DNA of 64,000 bases from Variovorax sp. SG517 (GTDB taxonomy: Bacteria > Pseudomonadota > Gammaproteobacteria > Burkholderiales > Burkholderiaceae_C). Below are positions 17,687 through 26,842 of the stretch, piece by piece. The first letter of the stretch is position 1; every line of letters starts with the position of its first letter. The stretch is from NCBI RefSeq assembly GCF_013376045.1, contig NZ_JABMJG010000001.1:496001-560000 (forward strand), read 5' to 3'. The position numbers and the translations under genes are program-made. The notes beneath the pieces are model-generated. The model saw only the letters and a list, made by a program, of their open reading frames with translations. It searched no databases and was not told the DNA's origin.

Positions 17687-18883
17687 CTAGAGCTGCACGA
17701 GGCCCGGAATGCCCACATCGGGGTTCACGTCGGCCTCGTAGTCCACGCCCTCCACCGCGAAGCCGAAGAGCCGCAGGAACTCGGTCTTGTAGCCGGCGAA
17801 ATCGGTGAGCTCGCCGAGGTTGGCGTCGTTCACCTGCGGCCAGAGGGCCAGCACGCGCGACTGCACCTGCGGCGCCAGCTCCTTGTAGTCGGCGCGCAGG
17901 CGGCCTTCATCGTCGATGTGCGGCGTGGCGCCGTAGAGGCTGTCGGCGTAGAGACCGTGCACCTGCTCGATGCAGCCCTCGTGCGTGCCCTCTTCCTTCA
18001 TCACCTTGAACAGCAGCGACAGGTACAGCGGCATCATCGGAATGGCCGAGCTGGCCTGCGTGACCACCGCCTTCAGCACCGACACGCGCGCGTCGCCGCC
18101 CTTGGCCGCGAGCTGCGCGCGGATGCCCAGCACCTTCTGGTCGAGGTCCTTCTTGGCCGCGCCGATGGAGCCGTTCCAGTAGATGTCGTGCGTGATTTTT
18201 TCGCCCAGGTAGGTGAAGGCCGTGGTCTTGGCGCCATCGGCCAGCACGCCGGCCTGCTGCAGCGCGTCGATCCACATCTGCCAGTCCTCGCCGCCCATCA
18301 CGGCCACGGTGTTGTCGATCTCCTCCTGCGTGGCGGGCTCGAGTACCGATTCCTTCACGGTCCCGCTGTCGGTGTCGAGGCCGCGCAAGGTCACCGCTTG
18401 GCCCACGGGCTTGAGCACCGAGTTGAAGACCTGGCCGGTCTTCGGATGCGTGCGCCGCGGCGCGGCCAGGCTGTAGACGACGAGGTCGACCTGCCCCAGG
18501 TCGGCGCGGATGGTGTCGATGACCTGCTGCTTCATCGCGTCGGAAAAGCCGTCGCCGTTGATGCTCTTCGCATAGAGGCCCTCGGCGTGCGCGGCGCGCT
18601 CGAAGGCGGCGGTGTTGTACCAGCCGGGCGAACCGGGCCTGGTCTCGCTGCCCGGGCGTTCGAAGAAGACACCCAGCGTGCCGGCGCCGCACCCGAAGGC
18701 GGCGGTGATGCGTGCTGCGAGGCCGTAGCCGGTCGATGCGCCGATCACCAGCACCTTCTTCGGGCCGCCCTCTATGGCGGGCCTTGCCTTGACGTATTCG
18801 ATCTGCTGGCGGACGTTGGCTTCGCAGCCGGCAGGATGGGTGGTGACGCAGATGAAGCCGCGCACGCGGGGTTTGATGATCAT
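17687..18883 (-). CDS. fabV: Enoyl-ACP/trans-2-enoyl-CoA reductase FabV
   Basis: NADH-dependent enoyl-ACP reductase closing the fatty-acid elongation cycle. FabV is the FabI replacement that is naturally insensitive to triclosan. The 398-residue length is exact for the family. It starts [17 protein letters not shown], has the SDR-like cofactor loop [16 protein letters not shown], and shows the FabV catalytic pair as Tyr235 and Lys244 (Y-x8-K in [13 protein letters not shown]). The start at 18883 needs no adjustment. It is the first gene of a leftward group with the globin and reductase. Confidence 0.98.
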   Translation of the reverse strand: MIIKPRVRGFICVTTHPAGCEANVRQQIEYVKARPAIEGGPKKVLVIGASTGYGLAARITAAFGCGAGTLGVFFERPGSETRPGSPGWYNTAAFERAAHAEGLYAKSINGDGFSDAMKQQVIDTIRADLGQVDLVVYSLAAPRRTHPKTGQVFNSVLKPVGQAVTLRGLDTDSGTVKESVLEPATQEEIDNTVAVMGGEDWQMWIDALQQAGVLADGAKTTAFTYLGEKITHDIYWNGSIGAAKKDLDQKVLGIRAQLAAKGGDARVSVLKAVVTQASSAIPMMPLYLSLLFKVMKEEGTHEGCIEQVHGLYADSLYGATPHIDDEGRLRADYKELAPQVQSRVLALWPQVNDANLGELTDFAGYKTEFLRLFGFAVEGVDYEADVNPDVGIPGLVQL

Positions 18884-19006
18884 GAGGATCTCGCTCGAAG
18901 AGATGCTGAGGGAGGCAGGAGGAAGGCGCCGGAAGCGCGTTTTTGCGCCGCGAATTTAACCCAGCCCGAAAAAGCGGCCTTCAGCTTGACCATATGCATA
19001 TGTCGA

Positions 19007-19035
19007 TTGACGATTTAATAATCAGCGGTTTTATT
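19007..19035 (+). promoter_or_regulatory. Candidate sigma-70 promoter of the amino-acid ABC operon
   Basis: TTGACG (19007-19012), 17 bases, then TTTATT (19030-19035), 42 bases before the binding-protein ATG. It lies in the only AT-rich patch of the 193-base divergent interval with fabV. A perfect 12-base palindrome CATATGCATATG (18991-19002) lies directly upstream of the -35 box and is a possible regulator site. Prediction only. Confidence 0.4.
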
Positions 19036-19076
19036 GATATGGTCCCGCCCCTCTGCTTTCCATCAAGGAGAAGAAC

Positions 19077-19907
19077 ATGCGCATGAAACTGATTGCAGCC
19101 GCGGCCCTCGCCGCCTCCACTTTCCTGCTCGGCACCGCCGCACACGCGGACCAGCTGGCCGACATCAAGAAGAAGGGCGAACTGGTCGTCGGCGTGCTCG
19201 GCACGGACGAGCCCGCGACCTTCGTCGACCCGAAGACGCGCCAGATCGTCGGCTACGAGGTGGACCTGGTGAACGCCATCGCGAAGAAGATCGGCGTGAA
19301 GCCGGTGCTCAAGCAGATCGCCGTGGCCGCGCGCATTCCCGAGCTGCAGCAGGGCCACGTCGACCTGGTGGCCGCCGGCCTCACGCACAACAAGGAGCGC
19401 GAGGCGCAGATCGACTTCTCGCTCACCACCTTCGTCACCGGCCAGAAGGCCATCGTGAAGAAGGACAGCGGCATCACCGAGGTGCCGCAACTCGCCGGCA
19501 AGAAGGTGCTGACCATCCGCGGCGGCACGCAGGAGCCGAACATCCGCAAGGCCGTGCCCAACGTCGAGGTCGTGACCTTCGACACGAGCCAGCAGGCCTT
19601 CCAGGCCCTGCAGCAGGGCAAGGGCGTGGGCTACGTGGACGACGAGGCCGCGCTGCTGCGCAGCTACGCCAAGCTGGGTCCGCAGAAGGCGCAGTACGTG
19701 GTGCTCAAGCAGAACCTGAGCACCGAGGCGCTGGCCATCGGCATCAAGAAGGGCGAGAGCGGGCTGAAGGCCGTGGTGGACGACACACTGCGCGAGCTCG
19801 AGAAGTCGGGCGACGCCGAGAAGATCTTCGTCAAGTGGTACGGCCCGAACACGGCATCGGGCTTCCAGTCGCGCGACTTCAAGCTCGACTCCGACAAGAT
19901 CGACTGA
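19077..19907 (+). CDS. Polar amino-acid ABC transporter, periplasmic substrate-binding protein
   Basis: A type II periplasmic binding protein (SBP_bac_3) of 276 residues with a cleavable signal peptide (LIAAAALAASTFLLGTAAHA-DQ). The family opening VVGVLGTDEPATFVDPKTRQ is followed by GYEVDLVNAIAKKIGVKP and then IRGGTQEPNIRKAVPNVEVV. The start ATG has a strong AAGGAG site eight bases upstream; a second ATG two codons on is possible. It heads an operon of two permeases, an ATPase and an oxygenase. The ligand (a polar amino acid or derivative) cannot be fixed from sequence. Confidence 0.93.
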   Translation: MRMKLIAAAALAASTFLLGTAAHADQLADIKKKGELVVGVLGTDEPATFVDPKTRQIVGYEVDLVNAIAKKIGVKPVLKQIAVAARIPELQQGHVDLVAAGLTHNKEREAQIDFSLTTFVTGQKAIVKKDSGITEVPQLAGKKVLTIRGGTQEPNIRKAVPNVEVVTFDTSQQAFQALQQGKGVGYVDDEAALLRSYAKLGPQKAQYVVLKQNLSTEALAIGIKKGESGLKAVVDDTLRELEKSGDAEKIFVKWYGPNTASGFQSRDFKLDSDKID

Positions 19908-19927
19908 GCCCGGCCTCAGGTCTTTCT

Positions 19928-20038
19928 CCTTCCCCCGCTGGGGGAAGGCCGGGATGGGGCAAGCGGCCTTCACATGAGCACCGCGTCTTTCCAGACGCCG
20001 CCGTGCCCCACCCCAACCCTCCCCCAGCGGGGGAGGAA
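19928..20038. repeat. REP-like palindromic pair between binding protein and permease genes
   Basis: Two GC-rich hairpins (around CCCCCGCTGGGGG near 19933 and CCCCCAGCGGGGG near 20020) are themselves inverted relative to each other. The flanks GGAAGGCCGGGATGGGG and CCCCACCCCAACCCTCC are imperfect complements, so the whole interval can fold into one large structure or two small ones. The arrangement recalls the REP elements of the malE-malF interval, where a hairpin protects the upstream binding-protein mRNA. That role is inferred here. Confidence 0.7.
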
Positions 20039-20075
20039 GCCACCTCCCCTCGCGGCGGTGATACTGTCGCCCCCC

Positions 20076-20771
20076 ATGCCCCTGTTCGACTATTCCTTGC
20101 TGCTGACCGGCAAGTACCACGACATGCTCGTCGCGGGCCTGCTGCTGTCGCTGCAGCTGCTCGCGGCCTCTCTGGTGCTGGCGCTGCCCATCGCGCTGGT
20201 GGTGGCGCTGCTGCGGCTGTCGCCCTTCGCGCCGCTGCGCTGGCTCGGCTTCGCGTACGTGGAGTCGATCCGCAACATTCCGCTGCTCGCGCACATGCTC
20301 TTCTGGTACTTCGGCGCGCCCGAACTGCTGCCGGAAGACATCAAGCAGTGGCTCTACGCAGGACACATCGAGGCCTACAGCGCCATCATCGCGCTCGCGC
20401 TGTACACGGCCGCCTTCATGGCTGAGGACATCCGAAGCGGCATCCGCGCGATTCCGACGGTGCAGTTCGAGGCCGGCCGGGCAATGGGCTTCAGCTACCT
20501 GGCCACCATGCGCCGCGTGGTGCTGCCGCAGGCGCTTCGCGTGACCATCCCGCCGCTCATCTCGCAGACGCTGAGCCTGTGGAAGAACACATCCATCGCC
20601 ACCGTGATCGGCGTGGCCGAGCTGATGTACCAGGCCGGCCAGGTCGAGAGCGCAACCTTCCGCAGCTTCGAGTCCTTCGCGTTCGCGAGCGCGGCGTACC
20701 TGACGGTGTCGCTGGCGATCACGGGACTTGCCACCTGGTACCACCACCGTTACCCGGTGCGGACGATCTGA
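20076..20771 (+). CDS. Amino-acid ABC transporter permease 1
   Basis: Inner-membrane permease of the HisM/GlnP type, 231 residues with about five membrane helices (for example GLLLSLQLLAASLVLALPIA). The permease EAA loop reads QFEAGRAMGFSYLATMRRVV, followed by LPQALRVTIPPLISQ. I start at the ATG at 20076, since the upstream part of the frame is inside the palindromic repeat. It pairs with the next gene to make a heterodimeric channel. Confidence 0.93.
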   Translation: MPLFDYSLLLTGKYHDMLVAGLLLSLQLLAASLVLALPIALVVALLRLSPFAPLRWLGFAYVESIRNIPLLAHMLFWYFGAPELLPEDIKQWLYAGHIEAYSAIIALALYTAAFMAEDIRSGIRAIPTVQFEAGRAMGFSYLATMRRVVLPQALRVTIPPLISQTLSLWKNTSIATVIGVAELMYQAGQVESATFRSFESFAFASAAYLTVSLAITGLATWYHHRYPVRTI

Positions 20772-20787
20772 GGAAGGCGACGGCGCG

Positions 20788-21494
20788 ATGCTTCAGATCA
20801 TAAACGACTACTGGGTCTACTTCCTCATCGGCCAGTATCCGAACGGTCCGCTCGGCGGGCTGGTGCTCACGCTGATCCTCGCCTCCTGCGGTCTGGTGCT
20901 GGCGCTGCCGCTGGGCATCGTGCTCGGGCTGGCGCGCGTGAGCCCGTGGCGCTGGCTGCGCTGGCCCGTCACTGGCTTCGTGTACGTGGTGCGCGGTCTG
21001 CCTCTGCTGATGGTGATCTTCTGGGCCTACTTTTTCCTGCCCAGCGTCACCGGCGTGAAGACCGACCAGTTCACCACCATGCTGATCGCACTGGTGGTGT
21101 TCGACGCCGCCTACCTCGCCGAGATCGTGCGCGCCGGCATCCAGGGCTTGCCGCGCGGACAGATGGAAACCGCCCGGGCGCTGGGCCTGGGCTACGGCGC
21201 TGCGATGCGCCTCGTGGTACTGCCGCAGGCGCTGCGCAGCATGCTGCCTTCGCTGGTGAACCAGTTCGTCTCGACCATCAAGGAGACCTCGCTGGGCTAC
21301 ATCATCGGGCTGGCCGAAGTGTCGTTCATCGCGACGCAGATCAACACGCAGGTGTTCACCAAGCCCGCGCAGATCTACCTGATCCTGGGCGGCACGTACT
21401 TCATTTTGTGCTTCGGCCTCTCGCGCTTCGCCTACTGGCTCGAACGCCGGCTCGCACGCCGCGGCATCTCCACCGCAGCCACCAAGGTGTCCGC

Positions 21495-21498
<4 letters not shown>
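20788..21498 (+). CDS. Amino-acid ABC transporter permease 2
   Basis: The second permease of the polar amino-acid transporter, 236 residues. The His/Glu/Gln/Arg/opine family signature is [20 protein letters not shown], then [16 protein letters not shown], with several hydrophobic helices. The ATG at 20788 follows the first permease by 16 bases. Its stop overlaps the ATPase start (ATGA). Confidence 0.93.
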
Positions 21499-22234
<736 letters not shown>

Positions 22235-22238
<4 letters not shown>

Positions 22239-23245
22239 CCAAGATGCAAGACAACGCCCTACCCCTCATCGACGTGTCCGCGCTCGTCGCGGGCGCCGCC
22301 GCACGCGATGCCGTCGCGGCGCAGATCGGCGCCGCCTGCCGCGCCCACGGCTTCTTCTACGTGACCGGCCACGGCGTCGACCCGGCGCTGGTGAAGCGGC
22401 TCGAAGACCTGAGCCACCGCTTCTTCGACCTGCCCGAGGAAACCAAGATGCAGTGGCGCATGGCCCTCGGCGGTCGCGCCTGGCGCGGCTACTTTCCGCT
22501 CGGCGGCGAGCTGACCTCGGGCCGGCCTGACTGGAAGGAAGGCCTCTACCTGGGCACCGAGCTGCCCGCCACGCATCCGCTGGTGCAGGCGAAGACGCCG
22601 GTGCACGGGCCAAACCTGTTCCCCGGCGTGGCGGGCTTTCGCGAGACCATCCTCGATTACATGGCCGCCGTCACGCAGTTGGGCCACCGGCTGATGGAAG
22701 GCATCGCGCTGAGCCTGGGCCTCGAGGCCGGCTACTTCGCGAAGCGCTACACGGCCGACCCGCTGATCCTGTTCCGCCTCTTCAACTACCCCTCGCAGCC
22801 GGTGCCCGAGGGCCTGGACGTGCAATGGGGCGTGGGCGAGCACACCGACTACGGGCTGCTGACGATCCTCCACCAGGACCACATCGGCGGGCTTGCGGTG
22901 CACACGCCGGGCGGCTGGATCGACGCGCCGCCGGTTGCGGGCTCCTTCGTCTGCAACATCGGCGACATGCTCGACCGCATGACCGGCGGGCTCTACAAGT
23001 CGACGCCGCACCGCGTGAAGCGCAACACCTCGGGGCACGACCGGCTGTCGTTTCCCCTCTTCTTCGATCCGAACTTCGAGGCGCGCGTGCAGCGCATCGA
23101 GGGCCTCGCGGGCGCGGAGGCCCGCGACGACAGCGCCGAGCGCTGGGACCGCGCCAACGTGCACGCCTTCAACGGGCGCTACGGCGACTACCTGCTCGCG
23201 AAGGTGTCGAAGGTCTTTCCGCAGCTGCGCGACGAAGTGCTCTGA
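22235..23245 (+). CDS. 2-oxoglutarate/Fe(II)-dependent oxygenase (isopenicillin N synthase family)
   Basis: A 336-residue non-haem iron dioxygenase. The N-terminal DIOX_N segment ([11 protein letters not shown] ... [19 protein letters not shown]) is followed by the catalytic 2OG-Fe(II) domain. Iron ligands are His and Asp in [16 protein letters not shown] and the distal His in KSTPHRVKR; the 2OG-binding Arg is in [13 protein letters not shown]. It is translationally coupled (ATGA) to the amino-acid transporter ATPase, so it probably hydroxylates or otherwise modifies the imported compound. Its last 58 bases overlap a leftward gene on the other strand. Confidence 0.9.
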
Positions 23246-23529
23246 GGCGCAGGAGCCGGCGCCGGCAGGAGACCGGGCTCTTCGAGGAACGCGTCTTCCC
23301 AGTGCTCGACGCGGGCGTCGGGGTCGGAAATGGGCACGAGCTTGTCGCTGCGGCAGTAGAAGGTCCAGCCCTCGAACAGCACGTCGTAGTAGGTGCCGGG
23401 CAGGTAGCGCTCGCTCGGCGCTTCATAGGGCGCGGACACCACCTCCACGATCCGCCCCACCGCACGCTCTGTGAAGGGCGACGCCAGGCAGCTGTCGACC
23501 ACATGGCAGAGCGTGCCGATCTTGATCAT
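23188..23529 (-). CDS. Conserved-looking hypothetical protein
   Basis: A 113-residue soluble protein that I do not recognise. It begins [20 protein letters not shown] and contains [15 protein letters not shown] and [18 protein letters not shown], suggesting a small beta-rich (SH3-like) domain, and ends in a Pro/Ala-rich tail. It starts four bases after the HAD phosphatase stop, so they are probably co-transcribed. The tail overlaps the 3' end of the oxygenase gene antisense by 58 bases, so the last ~19 residues may be under little constraint. Confidence 0.7.
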   Translation of the reverse strand: MIKIGTLCHVVDSCLASPFTERAVGRIVEVVSAPYEAPSERYLPGTYYDVLFEGWTFYCRSDKLVPISDPDARVEHWEDAFLEEPGLLPAPAPAPQSTSSRSCGKTFDTFASR

Positions 23530-23533
23530 GCCG

Positions 23534-24217
23534 TCACACCTTCTGCATGACCTGTTGGGGAAACCAGCGCGGCAGGTGCGCCAGTGCGTCGTTCAGCGAA
23601 TCGAGCACGTGGAAGGCCCGCTCGACGATCGATGCGGGCGGATGCTTGAGGTCGGGAACCACCACCACCCGCAGGCCCGCCGCCAGCGCCGCCTTGGCGC
23701 CGTTCTCGCTGTCCTCGAAGGCGATGCATTCGGCGGGGTCCACGCCCAGGCGCTCGGCCGCAAGCAGGTAGAGCGCCGGATCGGGCTTGGCGCGCTGCAC
23801 CTCGTCGCCGCCCGCGAAGGCCGAGAAATGGTGCAGCACATCGAGGCTGCCCAGGCAGGCCTGGATCTGCACACTGGTCGACGAAGAGGCGACGGCGCAG
23901 CGCGTGCCACGCTCGCGCAGCGCCGCCAGGAATTCGGCGGCACCAGGTTTGATGGGAAAGAGCGGCGTGCCATCGGAGCGCTCCAGCTGCAGGCGCTGGC
24001 GCACGAGGCCCACCGCGTGGGTGTAGGCGGCCGGTCCGCCAAGCAGCGAGGCGAGGACGATCTGGGACTCCGCCGTGGACAGCCCCACCACCTGCATGTA
24101 CTGGCTGTGCGAAAGCTCGATACCGAGCGTGCGGGCGACATCGATCCAGGCAGCCATGATGGGGCGCTCCGAGTCGATCAGCAGCCCGTCCATGTCGAAG
24201 ATTGCCGCGGCGAACAT
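23534..24217 (-). CDS. HAD-superfamily phosphatase (beta-phosphoglucomutase/phosphatase type)
   Basis: A 227-residue haloacid dehalogenase-like hydrolase, subfamily IA. The nucleophile motif is FDMDGLLIDSE at residues 7-17. Motif II lies in CAVASSSTS, the motif III Lys in RAKPDPALYL, and motif IV in CIAFEDSENGAKAALAAGL. The cap domain sits between motifs I and II, as in sugar-phosphate phosphatases and mutases. Whether it is a mutase or a simple phosphatase cannot be told. It is separated from the upstream MFS gene by a strong terminator. Confidence 0.93.
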   Translation of the reverse strand: MFAAAIFDMDGLLIDSERPIMAAWIDVARTLGIELSHSQYMQVVGLSTAESQIVLASLLGGPAAYTHAVGLVRQRLQLERSDGTPLFPIKPGAAEFLAALRERGTRCAVASSSTSVQIQACLGSLDVLHHFSAFAGGDEVQRAKPDPALYLLAAERLGVDPAECIAFEDSENGAKAALAAGLRVVVVPDLKHPPASIVERAFHVLDSLNDALAHLPRWFPQQVMQKV

Positions 24218-24237
24218 CGGGGCATCGTAATGAAAAA

Positions 24238-24268
24238 CGAAAAAGGGACCTCGAAGGTCCCTTTTTCG
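24238..24268 (-). terminator. Rho-independent terminator after the MFS transporter gene
   Basis: A 14-base-pair perfect stem (core GGGACCT / AGGTCCC flanked by A5/T5 and CG) with a three-base loop, followed on the minus strand by a T-rich run. It begins 19 bases after the MFS stop and lies before the HAD gene start, so it separates the two leftward genes. Confidence 0.88.
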
Positions 24269-24286
24269 TGGTTGCGCGGAAAAGAC

Positions 24287-25627
24287 TCAGTCCCGTGCCA
24301 GCGCCCGGTTGAGCCCCAGTGCCGCCAGCGTGGCGATGGCACCCGAGAGCAGGTAAACGCTCACGTAGGCCAGGCCGAAGTGGGCCGAGAGGCCCAGGGC
24401 GACCACCGGAGCGAAGGCCGCGCCGATCAGCCAGGCCACGTCGGCCGTGAGCGCGGCACCGACGTAGCGGTACTTGGGCGCGAAGTTGGAGGTCACCGCG
24501 CCGGCCGCCTGGCCGTACGACAGGCCCAGGATCACGAAGCCCAGCAGGATGAAGATGTCCTGGCCGATGCGGCCGCCGTCGAGCAGCGTGGGGGCGAAAC
24601 CGCTGAACGCGGCGATCACCGCGGCGAGGCCGCCCAGCGTGAAGCGGCGGCCGATGCGGTCGGCCAGCAGGCCCGAGGCCACGATGCCGGCGGCGCCGAA
24701 CACCGCGCCGACCATCTGGATCACAAGGAACTCGGTGACCGACTGGTCGGAATACAGCGTGATCCACGACAGCGGGAACACCGTGATCAGGTGGAACAGC
24801 GCATAGCTGGCCAGCGCGGCGAAGGCGCCGATCAGGATGTTGCTGCCCTGCGAGCTGACGAGCTCGGTGATGCTGGTGGGCTCCAGTTCGCGCTCTTCGA
24901 GAAGGCGCGAGTATTCGTCGGTGGCCACCAGGCGCAGGCGGGCGAAGAGCGCCACCACGTTGATCGCGAAGGCCACGTAGAAGGAATAGCGCCAGCCCCA
25001 GTCGAGGAAGTCTTCCGAGGGCAGGCTGGAATACAGGTAGGCGAACAGCGCGCTGGCGATGAAGAAGCCGATGGGGGCGCCGAGCTGGCCCAGCATGGCG
25101 TACCAGCCGCGGCGGTTGGCGGGCGCGTTCAGCGCCAGAAGCGAGGGCAGGCCGTCCCACGAACCGCCCAGCGCCAGGCCCTGGCCGAATCGGAAAACCG
25201 ACAGCAGCACGATGGCGGTGAATCCCAGGCTCGCATAGCCCGGCAGGAAGGCGATGCCGGCGGTGGAGGTGCCGAGCACGAAGAGCGCCAGCGTGAGCTT
25301 GGCTTCCCGTCCGAAACGTCGCTGGATCATCATCGAGATGACGGTTCCGAACGGACGCGCGATGAAGGCGAAGGAGAAGACCAGGAACGAATAGAGGACG
25401 CCCTCGAGGTGCTGCTCGAACGGGAAGAAGACCGCCGGGAACACCAGCACCGAGGCGATGCCGTAGACGAAGAAGTCGAAATATTCGGAGGCGCGGCCGA
25501 TGACCACACCCACCGCGATCTCGCCGGGCGAGATGTGCGAGTGGTCGTCGCCCGGCCGGGCGCCGCCGTGATCGGCCGGGTTCGGCATCGGCTGTGCGCC
25601 TTGCGAAATGATGCTGGACGTCGTCAT
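24287..25627 (-). CDS. MFS transporter, metabolite:H+ symporter (MHS) type
   Basis: A 446-residue inner-membrane carrier with about 12 helices. MHS-like features are an N-terminal helix with GRASEYFDFFVYGIASVLVF, the loop RPFGTVISMMIQRRFGREAK, and FGQGLALGGSWDGLPSLLAL in helix 5. The start at 25627 (MTTSSIIS) gives a plausible short hydrophilic N-terminus containing DDHSHISPGE; the longer open frame upstream is the shared promoter region with cyoA. Substrate unknown; relatives move carboxylates or betaines. Confidence 0.9.
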   Translation of the reverse strand: MTTSSIISQGAQPMPNPADHGGARPGDDHSHISPGEIAVGVVIGRASEYFDFFVYGIASVLVFPAVFFPFEQHLEGVLYSFLVFSFAFIARPFGTVISMMIQRRFGREAKLTLALFVLGTSTAGIAFLPGYASLGFTAIVLLSVFRFGQGLALGGSWDGLPSLLALNAPANRRGWYAMLGQLGAPIGFFIASALFAYLYSSLPSEDFLDWGWRYSFYVAFAINVVALFARLRLVATDEYSRLLEERELEPTSITELVSSQGSNILIGAFAALASYALFHLITVFPLSWITLYSDQSVTEFLVIQMVGAVFGAAGIVASGLLADRIGRRFTLGGLAAVIAAFSGFAPTLLDGGRIGQDIFILLGFVILGLSYGQAAGAVTSNFAPKYRYVGAALTADVAWLIGAAFAPVVALGLSAHFGLAYVSVYLLSGAIATLAALGLNRALARD

Positions 25628-25665
25628 TGCTTGCTGTAATTCAGATGTAACGCCGCGGCGAGACA

Positions 25666-25724
25666 CCATAGGACCATGGGAGACCCCAGAGCGTCGCACC
25701 GAATCACGTTTACCGCCATAGGAC
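25666..25724. promoter_or_regulatory. Direct repeats in the cyoA/MFS divergent control region
   Basis: The 9-mer CCATAGGAC occurs at 25666-25674 and again at 25716-25724, exactly 50 bases apart (about five helical turns). A diverged copy (CCAATAGG) lies just downstream at 25732-25739. The 188-base interval must hold the promoters of both the MFS gene and the cyo operon. A binding site for a dimeric regulator such as RegA is possible but only inferred from geometry. Confidence 0.35.
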
Positions 25725-25815
25725 AAAACGTCCAATAGGCGAAACCCGTCTTCAGGCGTAGATTGTGGGGTCTTTTTGCGTCGCCCCCTGCGTCCCTGCA
25801 TCTCTTTTCCCCGGC

Positions 25816-26841
25816 ATGCACATCCTCAAGAACCTTCGCCGAGCACTCCTGCTGCTCCCCGCCATGCTCCTGGCGGGCTGCAACACGGTGCTGATGAACC
25901 CCTCCGGCGACATCGCCCATCAGCAGGGACGCCTGATCGTCGTCTCCACCGTGCTGATGCTGATCATCATCATTCCGGTGATCGCCCTGACCATCTTCTT
26001 TGCCTGGCGCTATCGCCAGTCGAACAAGGAGGCCACCTACAGCCCCGACTGGGACCACTCCACCCAGCTCGAGCTGGCGATCTGGGCGGCGCCGCTGCTC
26101 ATCATCATCGCGCTGGGCGCCGTCACCTGGATCAGCACCCACACGCTCGACCCCTACCAGCCGCTGCGCCGTCTCGACGCCCAGCGCGCAATTCCGGCCG
26201 AAACCAAGCCGCTGACGGTGGAAGTGGTCGCCCTCGACTGGAAGTGGCTCTTCATCTACCCCGAGCAGGGCATCGCCACGATCAACGAGCTGGCCGCCCC
26301 GGTGGACCGTCCGATCAGCTTCAAGATCACGGCCTCCTCGGTCATGAACTCCTTCTTCATCCCCGCGCTGGCTGGCCAGATCTACGCCATGCCTGGCATG
26401 GAGACCAAGCTGCACGCGGTCATCAACAAGCCGGGCGAGTTCGAAGGCTTCTCCGCCAACTACAGCGGCGCCGGCTTCTCGGGCATGCGCTTCAAGTTCC
26501 ACGGCCTGAGCAACGAAGGCTTCGACCAGTGGGTGCAGAAGGTCAAGACGGGCAAGGACGGCGAACTCTCGCGCGACCTCTACAAGAAGCTCGAAGTGCC
26601 GAGCGAGCGCGAACCCGTGCGCCACTACCCCACCGTTGCATCCGACCTGTACGACGCGATCCTCAACCAGTGCGTGGACCGCAACAAGATGTGCATGAAG
26701 GAAATGATGGCCATCGACTCCAGCGGCGGCATGGGCAAGCCCGGCGCCTTCAACGTTGCCACCAAGCTGGCATGGGACGTCGAATCCCTCGATACGCCCA
26801 AGCGCAAGTACGTCACCGCGATGTGCACCACTGAAGAATAA
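25816..26841 (+). CDS. cyoA: Cytochrome bo-type ubiquinol oxidase subunit II
   Basis: Subunit II of a haem-copper quinol oxidase, 341 residues. It has a lipoprotein signal with LLAGC placing the lipidated Cys at residue 22, two membrane helices, and a periplasmic cupredoxin domain ([18 protein letters not shown] ... [20 protein letters not shown] ... [15 protein letters not shown]). The CuA-binding cysteine motif of cytochrome-c oxidases is absent, which identifies a quinol oxidase. The ATG at 25816 was preferred over an upstream one because it starts the lipoprotein signal directly. It is the first gene of cyoABCD. Confidence 0.96.
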   Translation: MHILKNLRRALLLLPAMLLAGCNTVLMNPSGDIAHQQGRLIVVSTVLMLIIIIPVIALTIFFAWRYRQSNKEATYSPDWDHSTQLELAIWAAPLLIIIALGAVTWISTHTLDPYQPLRRLDAQRAIPAETKPLTVEVVALDWKWLFIYPEQGIATINELAAPVDRPISFKITASSVMNSFFIPALAGQIYAMPGMETKLHAVINKPGEFEGFSANYSGAGFSGMRFKFHGLSNEGFDQWVQKVKTGKDGELSRDLYKKLEVPSEREPVRHYPTVASDLYDAILNQCVDRNKMCMKEMMAIDSSGGMGKPGAFNVATKLAWDVESLDTPKRKYVTAMCTTEE

Positions 26842-26842
26842 G

